Below, piece after piece: positions 15,678 to 25,142 of a stretch of 64,000 bases of DNA (its first letter is position 1; every line of letters begins with the position of its first letter). This stretch comes from Pelosinus sp. UFO1 (GTDB lineage: Bacteria; Bacillota; Negativicutes; DSM-13327). The stretch is from the NCBI RefSeq assembly GCF_000725345.1, contig NZ_CP008852.1, forward strand, positions 3,650,001 through 3,714,000. Reading direction: 5' to 3'. The notes below the pieces were generated by a model, which was not told where the DNA came from, ran no database searches, and saw only the letters and a list, made by a program, of their open reading frames with translations. A program made the translations under genes and the position numbers.

Positions 15678-17489
15678 TTAAGACGTCGAAGTTACAATAC
15701 GGGTAAGTTCATCTCCAGAAATGACTTCCTTCTCTTTTAAAAACTGTGCGACCTCATGTAAAGCAGCAATGTGTTCGGTTAGGATCTGCTTAGCTGTATT
15801 TTGTGCTTCATCCAGCAACCGATGAATTTCTTGATCGATATGTAAAATGGTAGCAGGACTTAAATCCTCTCGTCCTGAAACCCCACTTCTTAGGTAGGTC
15901 CCTGTAGTATTCGCATAGCGAACCGGCCCTAGCTTTAGGGACATCCCGAACTCAGTAATCATACGCCGTGCCATTTCTGTAGCACGTTCAAGGTCATTGG
16001 AAGCACCAGTGGAGGCTTCCTGAAAAATAATGAGTTCGGCCGCCCTTCCGCCAAGCATTACGGCGATGCGTGCCTTAAGTTCATTCTCTCCGATAAGATA
16101 GCGATCTTCTTCCGGCATCTGCATGGTATAGCCCAGCGCACCCTTTGCAGTTGGGATAATACTGATTTTGTGAACCGGATCGGTTCCAGGAAGATAATAA
16201 GCAATAAGTGCGTGACCGACCTCATGATAAGAAACCTTAGACCGAATCGCATCGGAAAGGGGTGTTTTTCGCTGCAGTCCTGCTACAACCCGCTCGATAG
16301 CTAAATCAAAATCAGCCATGGAAATTGTCTTAGTCCCTTGCCGGATGGCTAACAAGGCAGCTTCATTGGCAAGATTGGCTAATTCCGCTCCTGAAAAACC
16401 AGCTGTTATCTTAGCAAGACGTTCGAGATTTACATCACTGCCAAGAGGCATGCTGCGAGTGTGAATGCTTAGAATTTCAAGACGACCTGGCTCAGTAGGT
16501 AAATTTACTTGAATCTGTCGGTCAAAACGACCTGGTCGTATCAATGCAGCATCCAGGATTTCCGGTCGATTGGTAGCTGCCATTATGACCACACCAGAAT
16601 TAGCCGCAAATCCGTCCATTTCCGCCAACAACTGATTCAGAGTATTTTCCTGTTCGCTGTTTCCGCCTATCCCTGCAACACTCGTCCGTGCTTGTCCAAT
16701 GGCATCAATTTCGTCAATAAAGATAATACAGGGAGCCTTCTTTTGTGCTTGTTCGAAAAGATCTCGTACTCTTGCAGCTCCTACCCCGACAAACATTTCA
16801 ACAAAACTTGAACCGGTAAGAAAGAAAAATGGAACTTCCGCTTCTCCTGCTGTCGCTTTAGCGAGAAGGGTTTTTCCTGTTCCAGGTGAACCAGCAAGAA
16901 GCACCCCTTTAGGCAACTTCGCTCCCATTTTGCTAAACTTCTCTGGATTTTTCAGATATTCAATGATTTCCCGCAATTCAACTTCAGCTTCGCCGACCCC
17001 GCCGACATCACTGAATTTAATACCAATCATTTCTCCGCTAATCTCATGAGCTTTACTTTTTCCCAGAGACATGGCGTTAGGTCCCCCGCCTCCCATCCTC
17101 TTAAAAATAAAGTACCAGATTAAGAATAAAGGTAGTAGGGGTAGAATCCATCCCAATAGGGTTGAAAGCAAACTTTTCGTTGGAGCTTGAGCCGAAAAAG
17201 CTACCCCTGATGCAATCAGGCGATCCACCAAGTCTGGATCAGTGACTGCCACAACATTAGCGACAGTTTCTTTTTTATTTTCCGTGGCTTTCAACGTAAA
17301 AACAATACGGTCGCCATTCAAAATGACCTCATTAATCTTGTTCTCCTTTAAATCCTGGAGGAAAACATTGTAGCTGACCTCTGTTTCGCGAATAATGAAT
17401 GGTTTATAAACAAGATCGTTAAAGAGCCAAGTTGCCAGCATGGCGATAATAAGATACCCTGCGGAAAAGCTTCGCTGTTTGTTATCCAT
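15678..17489 (-). CDS. FtsH-family membrane AAA+ zinc metalloprotease
   Basis: 603 residues. Two membrane segments (about 11-30 and 106-130) flank an extracytoplasmic domain. The AAA module has Walker A GSPGTGKT at about 200-207 (usually GPPGTGKT), Walker B IIFIDEID and the second region of homology RPGRFDRQ. The peptidase has HEVGH at about 422-426 (usually HEAGH) and the downstream Asp in [16 protein letters not shown]. All catalytic residues are present, so it should be active in degrading membrane and soluble proteins. The substitutions and a setting away from tilS/hpt suggest a second FtsH paralogue rather than the housekeeping one. Confidence 0.93.
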   Translation of the reverse strand: MDNKQRSFSAGYLIIAMLATWLFNDLVYKPFIIRETEVSYNVFLQDLKENKINEVILNGDRIVFTLKATENKKETVANVVAVTDPDLVDRLIASGVAFSAQAPTKSLLSTLLGWILPLLPLFLIWYFIFKRMGGGGPNAMSLGKSKAHEISGEMIGIKFSDVGGVGEAEVELREIIEYLKNPEKFSKMGAKLPKGVLLAGSPGTGKTLLAKATAGEAEVPFFFLTGSSFVEMFVGVGAARVRDLFEQAQKKAPCIIFIDEIDAIGQARTSVAGIGGNSEQENTLNQLLAEMDGFAANSGVVIMAATNRPEILDAALIRPGRFDRQIQVNLPTEPGRLEILSIHTRSMPLGSDVNLERLAKITAGFSGAELANLANEAALLAIRQGTKTISMADFDLAIERVVAGLQRKTPLSDAIRSKVSYHEVGHALIAYYLPGTDPVHKISIIPTAKGALGYTMQMPEEDRYLIGENELKARIAVMLGGRAAELIIFQEASTGASNDLERATEMARRMITEFGMSLKLGPVRYANTTGTYLRSGVSGREDLSPATILHIDQEIHRLLDEAQNTAKQILTEHIAALHEVAQFLKEKEVISGDELTRIVTSTS

Positions 17490-17569
17490 ATGATTCTCCT
17501 TTTGGGCTTGATGTTAATTTACTATTGAAGTCTGACCATTTAGCCATAGTTATATTTATCAAAACTCTG

Positions 17570-17671
17570 CTAAACGGTGTTATATAAAGCATCAATCTCT
17601 TTAGGGCTCTCACTGGCCAGGAGGTTCGTAATTGAAGTCATTACTGGTTCAACGTTGGGGATATTCTTCAT
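17570..17671 (-). CDS. Small ORF upstream of ftsH, possibly degraded
   Basis: An open frame reading MKNIPNVEPVMTSITNLLAS then ESPKEIDALYNTV, with further coding-like residues upstream. A GAAAGGAG site and ATG near 17708-17725 lie in a different frame, which suggests a one-base loss near the start. It ends about 80 bp before the FtsH start on the same strand. No family recognised. Confidence 0.3.
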   Translation of the reverse strand: MKNIPNVEPVMTSITNLLASESPKEIDALYNTV

Positions 17672-17861
17672 GAGATTTCTGGTTTTTATAACAGTTCCAT
17701 TGTCATCTTAATTGTTCTCCTTTCAAAGTTATTAACGTTAGCTTATCTAATATATCGGTAATTATTCAATGATTGCGGTCTCGCCAAGGACAAGAACGCC
17801 TTGAAAAGCGAAGAGTCTTATTACGAATTACATTTAGTCACGTAAATCCCTCGAGCTAGTA

Positions 17862-18120
17862 GACTCACGGGGACGCTTCTTCCGACTCACTCCCATCTCC
17901 TTGTCTCATGTCATAAATATATGAACATGAACTTTTCTTTGAAGGCGGTATCCCATATTTCTATCCTATTTCCATTAAAATACAAAGCTCCTGCAAGGCT
18001 AGGCTGCTGTGCAGGAGCTTGATTTCGTATATATTGTTTTTTGATCAGCTCTAACTATTGCCTATTCTCTATTCTCTATGCTCATTGCATGGACAGGGGC
18101 TCGGCATGGCAAGCCGTGAC
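17862..18120 (+). repeat. Composite repeat, longest copy (modules 1, linker, 2 and C)
   Basis: GACTCACGGGGACGCTTC, linker, hairpin CTCCTGCAAGG...GTGCAGGAG (17989-18018), then module C (TTGATCAGCTCTAACTATTG ... GGGGCTCGGCATGG). It abuts the stop codon of the next minus-strand gene. Confidence 0.85.
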
Positions 18121-18135
18121 CTTGCAATGCCTTAT

Positions 18136-18771
18136 TCAATCTTTATGCAAATGATTCTCCAGAGTCATCATAAGGAATCCGCAAAATGCAGCATTATCAA
18201 CTTGCAGTGAAGCATGGACTTCTTGTTTCATCTGCATGATTTGTTCTCGAAAAGCCTTATAAAATTCAAAGGTTGGATTAGAATTGTATTTGAGTCCTGC
18301 TAATTCAAAGTACTCTATTATCCCTTTCACTGTAGTCGGTTTTACGAAAACTTCCACACTTGGCCGGTAATATATAGGATAGACTGTTAGCAGCGGCCAT
18401 TTCGCCAACTTATACTCATAAAGCAGTCCTGTCATTAACCCAAAGCCATACGCCTGATCTCCATGTAAAAACTCCTTTAGGCCATGAGCTAAATGCTCTT
18501 TTTCACTATCGCTCAAAACTTTCACTAACTCTCTAAACTTTGGCTTTTCAAAAAGAGAAATCAAAGAGGACTGGCTGACAATCTTCCCCATGGAGTCTAC
18601 GATATTGGCAGCACTTTCAAATTGCCCAATTGCAAAGCTGTCTTGCGCTATTTTTTTCATTTTTTCTACTTTATGCTTTTTCGCCAATTCGAGCATCTGA
18701 GGATTAGAAAATCCACCGGGAAATCGTATGATAAAATTGTTTTCGGCTTCTTTGAGCTTCACTTTATTCAC
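18136..18771 (-). CDS. Hypothetical protein, 211 aa
   Basis: Soluble, helix-rich protein without signal peptide. Segments include FIIRFPGGFSNPQMLELAKK, HLAHGLKEFLHGDQAYGFGL and a C-terminal FCGFLMMTLENHLHKD. The ATG is preceded by a GAGGAGAT site. I do not recognise the family, and neighbours give no hint. Confidence 0.65.
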   Translation of the reverse strand: MNKVKLKEAENNFIIRFPGGFSNPQMLELAKKHKVEKMKKIAQDSFAIGQFESAANIVDSMGKIVSQSSLISLFEKPKFRELVKVLSDSEKEHLAHGLKEFLHGDQAYGFGLMTGLLYEYKLAKWPLLTVYPIYYRPSVEVFVKPTTVKGIIEYFELAGLKYNSNPTFEFYKAFREQIMQMKQEVHASLQVDNAAFCGFLMMTLENHLHKD

Positions 18772-18879
18772 AAAATCATCTCCTCTTTATAAAACCTCTG
18801 AGAACATAAATGGTACGGGCTGTCTGTCCCACCAAAATACCATCATACTCTTCGTTCGAAGTATTTACTATCAAATAGC

Positions 18880-18916
18880 AGAAATCCTGCCAAGCTAAAA
18901 AATTGGCAGGATTTCT
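18880..18916. terminator. Perfect hairpin in a divergent intergenic region
   Basis: Arms AGAAATCCTGCCAA and TTGGCAGGATTTCT with a GCTAAAAAA loop and T runs. It sits between two divergent gene starts (18771 and 19082), where a terminator is not expected. The TCCTGC arm recalls the module 2 hairpin and may be a diverged copy. Confidence 0.7.
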
Positions 18917-19081
18917 TTCTTCTCTATTAGCAACAATATGAGCATCGATATACCATTAAAGTTAATCCAATTTACTAATTATGATTGCCATTTTTCCGAC
19001 TCCAGCAAGCGTTTGCCAATATTCCAGTATTAAACAAGCAAAGCAGGGAAAACTAACTCATATGACTACAGGAGGTTTGCT

Positions 19082-19615
19082 ATGAGTAATCAAGTGCTAC
19101 TATGGTTAATGCTATTTTTTCCGTGGTTAACTCTATTCTTTATGCCAAAAGAAGATATTAAACGTTATATATCTGTCGGCTTCTTATCTACGATTTTGTG
19201 CATAATAGTTTATGAGACAGGTATCAGAAATATGTGGTGGGCTACTCGGGAAAATATTTACCCATTTGTTGAAATACTCGCTTTCTTCTTTAGCTTTTTT
19301 CTAATAATACCAATGTGGCTTTTAAAATATACATATGGCCGTTTGGGGTTATATTTAACTGTAGACACCATTCTTAATGCTGTATTTGCTTTTACTATTT
19401 TGCCTTGGTTGGGAACCAGGGGGATTCTCGACTATAATGCTAGCCTAATAGCATTTATTTTCGAATCTATTATTGCCATAATCCTATACAAATTCCAAAT
19501 ATGGCAAGAAGGTATTTATGTCCTCTCTGAAATAAAAAGCTTTTCACATAACTTACAACCAGCAGTCACTAATCCATTACCAAATGACCACGAAACTAAA
19601 CCGGAAAATAAGTAA
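19082..19615 (+). CDS. Multi-pass membrane protein, unassigned, 177 aa
   Basis: About five hydrophobic segments (VLLWLMLFFPWLTLFFM near the start; FFFSFFLIIPMWLLKYTY mid-protein; FIFESIIAIILYKFQIW near the C-terminus). A conserved-looking FMPKEDIKRYISVGFLST follows the first helix. GGAGGTTTGCT precedes the ATG. It resembles small uncharacterised membrane proteins common in spore-forming Firmicutes. Function unknown. Confidence 0.72.
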   Translation: MSNQVLLWLMLFFPWLTLFFMPKEDIKRYISVGFLSTILCIIVYETGIRNMWWATRENIYPFVEILAFFFSFFLIIPMWLLKYTYGRLGLYLTVDTILNAVFAFTILPWLGTRGILDYNASLIAFIFESIIAIILYKFQIWQEGIYVLSEIKSFSHNLQPAVTNPLPNDHETKPENK

Positions 19616-19628
19616 GCCACGCCAAAGA

Positions 19629-19790
19629 ATCACAGGGACGGTTCTTTTGAGTCATGCCTATTTTCTCATCTCACGTCATTAATATATAATAGCTTTTCTT
19701 TGAAAAGCAATATCCCATATTTCTACTCTATTTACATTAAAACAAAACTCCTGCAAAGCTAGGCTGCTTTGCAGGAGTTTATCGTTATAT
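19629..19790 (+). repeat. Composite intergenic repeat, near full-length copy
   Basis: CACAGGGACGGTTCTTTTGA, linker with TTGAAAAGCAATATCCCAT, then hairpin CTCCTGCAAAG...CTTTGCAGGAG (19748-19779), about 15 bp after the membrane protein stop codon. A separate hairpin (AAGCCATCTAC/GTAGATGGCTT) follows at 19884-19912. Confidence 0.88.
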
Positions 19791-20053
19791 CCAAAATCAC
19801 TGAAAAAGTCAAAGTATATCAGAAATACCCCATTTTTAGTACAATGCCTATTCTGTGTCCATGTCCGATAATTTGGGATAAACAAGCCATCTACCAGACA
19901 AGTAGATGGCTTTCGAAGTCCTATAAGTATTTTCATCGGCGTTATACGCTTCCCGTCAGAGAGCAGACAGAAAGCCTGTCACTTCAATGTGATAGCAGTA
20001 GGCTAATTTTAGGAAAAACCAATTTGTTTTTTTCATCTCTTAGCAGGGATTGT

Positions 20054-20096
20054 ACTATATATAGTGTAATTATATAATTCAATAACTATATATAGT
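20054..20096. promoter_or_regulatory. Twin palindromic operator upstream of the SagB-type gene
   Basis: Two identical perfect palindromes ACTATATATAGT (20054-20065 and 20085-20096), each followed by GTAAT, with centres 31 bp apart, about three helical turns. This points to cooperative binding of a dimeric repressor. No regulator gene is adjacent to explain it. Confidence 0.6.
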
Positions 20097-20267
20097 GTAA
20101 TCTCATGTAAAATTCCGTTCAATGTATTTCATTGAGATAAAAAACATTATATAGGGAGGTGAGGATACATTACTTCAAAAGAAAAATGCAACATTACTAA
20201 GGAAATGAAAATAAAAAGTCTATCCAACAATTAAAAGACGTAAAAGAAACATTTAAAGGAGCTAGTT

Positions 20268-21023
20268 ATGGGAAAATACGACAACTATAGAAATTTCTTA
20301 AAGTCAAATTTTACAGAATTTAAGACAATAAAAACTGATGCAAAGAAGGGAATCTCTCAACCGCCAAAGGTGAAGCCTTATGAAATTAATTCGAAATTAG
20401 TTGATCTCCCAATGGTAAATGAAAGCACACTGACAAATGGAAATATCTATACTTGTATAAAGGAAAGAAGAAGTACAAGATTTTACAGTGATAAACCTAT
20501 AAGTCTTGAAGAATTATCTTATCTCCTGTGGGCAACCCAAGGTATTACCAGTACGAATAAAGCTGGACTAACGTTTAGAACTGTTCCTTGCAGTGGCGCA
20601 ACCCATTCTTTTGAAAGCTACTTGCTGATCAGAAATGTAGAGAAAATTCAAAAGGGAGTATATCGATACCTTCCTTTTGAACACAAGCTTTTATTCATGT
20701 TTGAATTGGATGAACTAGAAAATAAAATAGACGCAATTACATTGGATCAACCATTTGCGCCTAATTTTGCCAATAAGGCAGCGGTATTATTTATTTGGAG
20801 TACTACTCCTTATCGATCGGAGTGGAAATTTGATGTTACTGCCCATAAAAAAATTCTAATAGATATTGGACATGTATGCCAAAACTTGTATTTAGCAAGC
20901 GAATCAATAGACGCTGGAGCTTGTGCAATAGGTATCTATGATCAAAAGCTTATAGACCATCTATTGGGTCTAAATGAAGAAGAAGAATTTGTAATATATC
21001 TTGCTGCAGTAGGGAAAAAATAG
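20268..21023 (+). CDS. SagB/ThcOx-family nitroreductase-fold dehydrogenase
   Basis: 251 residues. NGNIYTCIKERRSTRFYSDK and LSYLLWATQGITSTNKAGL are typical of the SagB/ThcOx FMN-dependent group, with TVPCSGATHSFESYLLIRNV and IDIGHVCQNLYLASESIDAG completing the fold. Some members oxidise azolines in peptide natural products, others are general nitroreductases. No peptide precursor, YcaO or cyclase gene is nearby, so the general role is more likely. The ATG has an AAAGGAGC site; twin palindromes lie about 170 bp upstream. Confidence 0.9.
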   Translation: MGKYDNYRNFLKSNFTEFKTIKTDAKKGISQPPKVKPYEINSKLVDLPMVNESTLTNGNIYTCIKERRSTRFYSDKPISLEELSYLLWATQGITSTNKAGLTFRTVPCSGATHSFESYLLIRNVEKIQKGVYRYLPFEHKLLFMFELDELENKIDAITLDQPFAPNFANKAAVLFIWSTTPYRSEWKFDVTAHKKILIDIGHVCQNLYLASESIDAGACAIGIYDQKLIDHLLGLNEEEEFVIYLAAVGKK

Positions 21024-21095
21024 TTTTTCTGGATAATCAGTTCTCGCCTATAAGTAACTCAAAGATGTGATGCGGGAGCCGAAAATCTAGTTTTA

Positions 21096-21782
21096 TTATT
21101 TTATTCCTTGGTGATGTGGGCAGAGCTTTCGGCATAAATTACAATTATATACAAAGCCTCCACCATCAGTAGTTTTTCCACAAATGCTGCGGCATTTGCG
21201 TTGTTCCATAGTATTACCATCCAAGGCACTAGCAGGACAAGCATCTAAGCAAATCCGACAACCGGGTATACAAGCCTGATATGTTACTAGCAAGTCGGGT
21301 TCAATTTCTTCATTGAGAAGAACCGCACCTAACAAAAGCATATTCCCAAATTGATCGTTAACCAAAAGGGTGTTTTTCCCCATCTGCCCCAATCCAGCCC
21401 GTACGGCTGCATGTTTTAACGATAGTATGCCTTGTCCGTGTCTCCTGTTATCATCCCAATACTCATAAGGCTCCGATGCTGGCACAGGAACGGCACAGAT
21501 TCCCCATTTTTCTAACTCTATTGCGAAAGCAAACGTAATCGAATTTATCTTGTCAAACACTCTAAAATGGGTAAAGGTATATATGGCTTGTGAGGAAGCA
21601 ATAAGAGTATTGATCGGAATGCGTGTAGCGATTACGATTACACTTTTGCACTCTTTAAGAATATCCGTCGGATGAAATCCGGAAGGTGCATCTGCAAAAC
21701 GCTCTACGGAAGCTATCCCACATAAATCCGCTCCCAGCTCTTTTAACCGGCACTTTATTTCGTCAGCACTGATGTTTTTCAT
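21096..21782 (-). CDS. Epoxyqueuosine-reductase-like 4Fe-4S protein
   Basis: 228 residues, much shorter than QueG (about 380). The N-terminal LKELGADLCGIASVERFADA, the central AAVRAGLGQMGKNTLLVNDQ and two cysteine clusters (CIPGCRICLDACP and CNLCRKLCP) match the QueG-like family. Lacking the QueG C-terminal domain, it is probably one of the short relatives sometimes linked to dehalogenase-like or corrinoid redox chemistry rather than tRNA modification. It is divergent from a LysR regulator. Confidence 0.85.
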   Translation of the reverse strand: MKNISADEIKCRLKELGADLCGIASVERFADAPSGFHPTDILKECKSVIVIATRIPINTLIASSQAIYTFTHFRVFDKINSITFAFAIELEKWGICAVPVPASEPYEYWDDNRRHGQGILSLKHAAVRAGLGQMGKNTLLVNDQFGNMLLLGAVLLNEEIEPDLLVTYQACIPGCRICLDACPASALDGNTMEQRKCRSICGKTTDGGGFVYNCNLCRKLCPHHQGIK

Positions 21783-21914
21783 TCTCCAAACCCTCCATAA
21801 AATTTCTGATTTTTGCTAGATCTTTTTTACAAATTATACTATCATAGAGTCATTAATAGGTAAAATTGATAGTATTGATGTAGTCTTTCAAAAAAACTGA
21901 TGGGTGGTGAGAAA

Positions 21915-22808
21915 ATGGAATTTCGTCAGCTAAAAACTTTTGTTACAGTAGTCAAAATGTTGAGCTTTACTAAAGCCGCCAATGAATTAGGTTATGCCCA
22001 ATCTACCATTACCAATCAAATTCAAGCACTGGAAGAGGAGTTTGCCACAATGCTCTTTGAACGGTTGGGTAAACAAATCAAACTAACTAAAGATGGGGAA
22101 CATCTTTATGCCTACGCTAAGCAAATCCTTAAACTATCGGATGAAGCTAAAGATCTAATTTCCAGTTCTCTCATTCCCAAAGGATCTCTTACCATTTGTA
22201 CAGCAGAATCGCTATGTACACATCGCTTACCTGAAGTTTTCAAGACCTTTCGAGCTCGTTATCCCAAGGTAGAAATCAATATTCGCTTCGATACCTGTAA
22301 CGACTATCGAAATCATCTAAGAAAAAACACTATTGATATCGTCTTATTCCTTGATGTTCCGTTTAATGAAACAGATCTTGTTACTCACATTCTTTTCGAA
22401 GAACCTATGGCAGTTATAGCAGCACCGAACCACCCCTTAGCTAAAAAAACTCATGTTATGCCGCAAGATATAAATGAACAAGCACTTGTCTTGACTGACC
22501 TGGGATGTAGTTATCGTCGAATCTTTGAAAGTATTCTAGCACAAGCTGGTGCAAAACCAGCATCCATACTGACGTTCAGTAGTAATGAAGTTATTAAGAA
22601 ATTTGTTGGTGACGGCTGGGGAATCGGTTTTTTACCGCAGGTCACAGTGAAGCAAGAACTTACAACCCAGCAATTAATCTCATTACCTTGGGCTGGTCCA
22701 CCGTTTAATATTAAAACGCAGCTAATATATCACAAAGAAAAATGGATTTCTCCCGCTCTGCGAGCTTTTATCGATATAACCCTTGAGACATTCAATAAAA
22801 CAAATTAA
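21915..22808 (+). CDS. LysR family transcriptional regulator
   Basis: About 297 residues from the ATG at 21915, preferred over 21900 because GGTGGTGAG gives correct spacing and MEFRQLKTFV is the usual LysR start. The HTH is SFTKAANELGYAQSTITNQI, followed by the linker helix ALEEEF and the periplasmic-binding-like effector domain. The divergent QueG-like gene is the likely target. Confidence 0.92.
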   Translation: MEFRQLKTFVTVVKMLSFTKAANELGYAQSTITNQIQALEEEFATMLFERLGKQIKLTKDGEHLYAYAKQILKLSDEAKDLISSSLIPKGSLTICTAESLCTHRLPEVFKTFRARYPKVEINIRFDTCNDYRNHLRKNTIDIVLFLDVPFNETDLVTHILFEEPMAVIAAPNHPLAKKTHVMPQDINEQALVLTDLGCSYRRIFESILAQAGAKPASILTFSSNEVIKKFVGDGWGIGFLPQVTVKQELTTQQLISLPWAGPPFNIKTQLIYHKEKWISPALRAFIDITLETFNKTN

Positions 22809-22840
22809 AAACCGAAGCCTTAATCAAAGGTTTCGGTTTT
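22808..22840 (+). terminator. Intrinsic terminator after the LysR gene
   Basis: Arms AAAACCGAAGCCTT and AAGGTTTCGGTTTT (one G-U) followed by TTTTATC, overlapping the stop codon region. Confidence 0.92.
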
Positions 22841-22919
22841 TTTATCTTAAGGCTGATCCAAGGTATCAAATATTCGCAATAAGGGAATCACTCACAATTA
22901 ACTGTTAAAAGTCAAAATT

Positions 22920-23387
22920 TCACAATCTTGCTTTTCCGGTCATTTTGCTAACTTCTATTTTAAGCACTTTTATTTTTTCAAAAGCTTTGTCAATATATTG
23001 TAATCCTGCCTCATAGAAATCAGGACTATACTTTTTAACTATGTCTATAAGCCCTTTTCGTTTTTCTTCAATATCTTCAACAACAATAATTTTTCCAAAT
23101 ATGACGGCTGACTTGTATTTAGTGGCAAATGCTGCCGGCATTAATTCTACTGCATCAACTACAGTAAAACAAATACTATCGTTGTTAACTATATTATCTA
23201 ATCTCTGTCCTTCGAGAGCACAGTGTAAATAAATTACCTCATTTGTATAAACAAAATTCATTGGAACCCCGTATGGAGTATTGTCTGTACTTACAGTTGA
23301 TAATATTCCAACCTGTGCAGTCTCTAAAAGCATTTTTGTCTCTTCTTCCACCATCGCTCTGTCTTTTCTTCTCATTTCTCTAAACAT
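22920..23387 (-). CDS. Pyridoxamine 5'-phosphate oxidase family (Nim-like) protein
   Basis: 155 residues. FREMRRKDRAMVEEETKMLL, then GILSTVSTDNTPYGVPMNFV and ICFTVVDAVELMPAAFATKY are typical of FMN-binding split-barrel proteins of the PPOX/NimA group. They bind FMN or heme and detoxify or sense small molecules. It is divergent from a MocR-type regulator, a frequent pairing in Firmicutes. Confidence 0.9.
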   Translation of the reverse strand: MFREMRRKDRAMVEEETKMLLETAQVGILSTVSTDNTPYGVPMNFVYTNEVIYLHCALEGQRLDNIVNNDSICFTVVDAVELMPAAFATKYKSAVIFGKIIVVEDIEEKRKGLIDIVKKYSPDFYEAGLQYIDKAFEKIKVLKIEVSKMTGKARL

Positions 23388-23518
23388 TTTGTACCTCCAA
23401 GTTTTATCTTGATTTATTATTTATATAAAGGTACAATACAATCGGCTTTTACATAAGTTCCAATATCGATATTTTTATAGGAGCCAATTTAGGTTCAGTA
23501 TTAAAAGGAGATTTGTCC

Positions 23519-24934
23519 ATGTTATATATTGCTAAAGACATACAGATACCTATTTATGAGCAAATTTATACTTCTTTGATGCAAGAAATTCTTTCTGGCT
23601 CTTTAAAATTTGGTGATAAGCTTCCTGCCACCAGAAAACTCGCTGCCGAATTATCTGTTGGCCGTAATACGGTTGATAAGGCCTATCAACAACTTGTCGC
23701 AGAAGGATATGTAACGGCCATAGTCGGAAGTGGATTTACTATTAATAAAATTGCTTCTGAATTTTATGTTCCCAATCAAGCAGATTTCAGCACTCATACC
23801 TACGAACCTAAGACACCTTCTTTTTCTACGCGATATGATTTTGCATATGGTGCAATAGATAATTCAATTTTTCCTCACAAACAGTGGCGAAAAAGTATCA
23901 ATAATGCTCTTACCCTAATGGAATCCTATTCTTGCATAAATTATCCGAACAGACAAGGCGAGACTTCCTTACGACAAAGTATCTCACACTATTTAAAGCG
24001 GTCAAGAGGTGTTTGTTGTAATGCTTCACAAGTTATTATCACCTGTGGTCATCAACATTCAATGGAAATAGTAGCAAATATGTTTGAACATTCCAGTAAA
24101 CGCTTTGCGATGGAAGATCCAGGATACGATGGAATCCGTATTGTATTTCAGAATCATAACTATCAAGTAATACCGATTCCAGTAGAAAAAGATGGTGTTT
24201 CTATTCAATCAATAGAAGATTTAGATACAGACCTTTTGTATTTAACTCCATCACATCAATTTCCTACTGGTGTAGTTCTCTCCATTGCTAAGCGCCGCAA
24301 ACTACTTCAATGGGCATTTAACACAAATAGCTATTTAATTGAAGATGATTATGACAGTGAACTTCGTTACGATACAAACCCAATCCCCTCCTTACAATCA
24401 TTAGATAATCATGATAGAACCATTTATACCGGAACCTTTTCAAAATCACTTTCACCTTCAATGCGCGTAGCTTATTTAGTGTTGCCACACTCCTTAATAG
24501 ATACATACAAACACTATTATCATCGCTATAATTCACAGGTCTCTGTTTTGCATCAGACTGCTCTTTCAGATTTCATTTCGAGCGGGAACTATGAAAAGCA
24601 CATGAATCGTCTGCGTACCTTCTATCGCAAAAGGCAACATGCTTTGCTAACTGCTTTAGATGAAGTTTTTGGTAATACTGCCATCATATCCGGTGAAGGA
24701 GCTGGTATGCATATTCTTTTAACTATAAAAAACTCGCTTTCTCAGAATGAACTGATAAAGCGAGCTGAAAATATTGGTATTAGGATATATTCTCCATCAG
24801 CAAATTACATGAATCCAACAGATTGTCCACGCTCTCAAATTTTACTTGGATTTGCTACAATTCCAACGTGTAAATTTAAAGCTATTCTAGAGGAATTGTA
24901 TCATGCTTGGAATAATGAATGCCAAACTAATTAA
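23519..24934 (+). CDS. MocR/PdxR-type regulator (GntR HTH plus aminotransferase domain)
   Basis: About 471 residues; the ATG at 23519 is 8 bp after AAAGGAG, whereas the in-frame TTG at 23513 is too close. The N-terminal GntR domain (PIYEQIYTSLMQEILSG, LPATRKLAAELSVGRNTVDK) is fused to a class I aminotransferase fold, with EDDYDSELRYD and the PLP-lysine region TGTFSKSLSPSMRVAY. MocR regulators sense PLP or amino compounds. The divergent PPOX gene is the likely target. Confidence 0.93.
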   Translation: MLYIAKDIQIPIYEQIYTSLMQEILSGSLKFGDKLPATRKLAAELSVGRNTVDKAYQQLVAEGYVTAIVGSGFTINKIASEFYVPNQADFSTHTYEPKTPSFSTRYDFAYGAIDNSIFPHKQWRKSINNALTLMESYSCINYPNRQGETSLRQSISHYLKRSRGVCCNASQVIITCGHQHSMEIVANMFEHSSKRFAMEDPGYDGIRIVFQNHNYQVIPIPVEKDGVSIQSIEDLDTDLLYLTPSHQFPTGVVLSIAKRRKLLQWAFNTNSYLIEDDYDSELRYDTNPIPSLQSLDNHDRTIYTGTFSKSLSPSMRVAYLVLPHSLIDTYKHYYHRYNSQVSVLHQTALSDFISSGNYEKHMNRLRTFYRKRQHALLTALDEVFGNTAIISGEGAGMHILLTIKNSLSQNELIKRAENIGIRIYSPSANYMNPTDCPRSQILLGFATIPTCKFKAILEELYHAWNNECQTN

Positions 24935-24972
24935 AGCCACGGATAAAATAAAATTTTGCAAAGATTTTTCAT

Positions 24973-25090
24973 ACAGAACTCCTGCAAGGCTAGGCTGCTT
25001 TGCAGGAGTTTGTTGATTAGCTCTAAATATTATCATTTTTCTATTCTCATTGCGTGGACAGGAGTTCGACACAGCGAGCCGAACCTGTCC
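24973..25090 (+). repeat. Composite repeat, module 2 plus module C
   Basis: Hairpin CTCCTGCAAGG...CTTTGCAGGAG (24980-25009) is followed by module C, here ending in a clear stem GGACAGGAGTTCG...CGAACCTGTCC (25053-25090). Confidence 0.85.
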
Positions 25091-25142
25091 AAACCCATCT
25101 CTTTGTAAAAGTCCGTCCTTGCATTCTCTTACTTTAAAACGG

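Noticed and set aside
20155-20243. Short reading frames with a GGGAGGTGAGG site upstream of the SagB-type gene, considered as a peptide precursor
   Set aside because: There is no ATG in the better frame, no Cys/Ser/Thr-rich core, and no maturation or export genes nearby, so a SagA-like peptide system is not supported.
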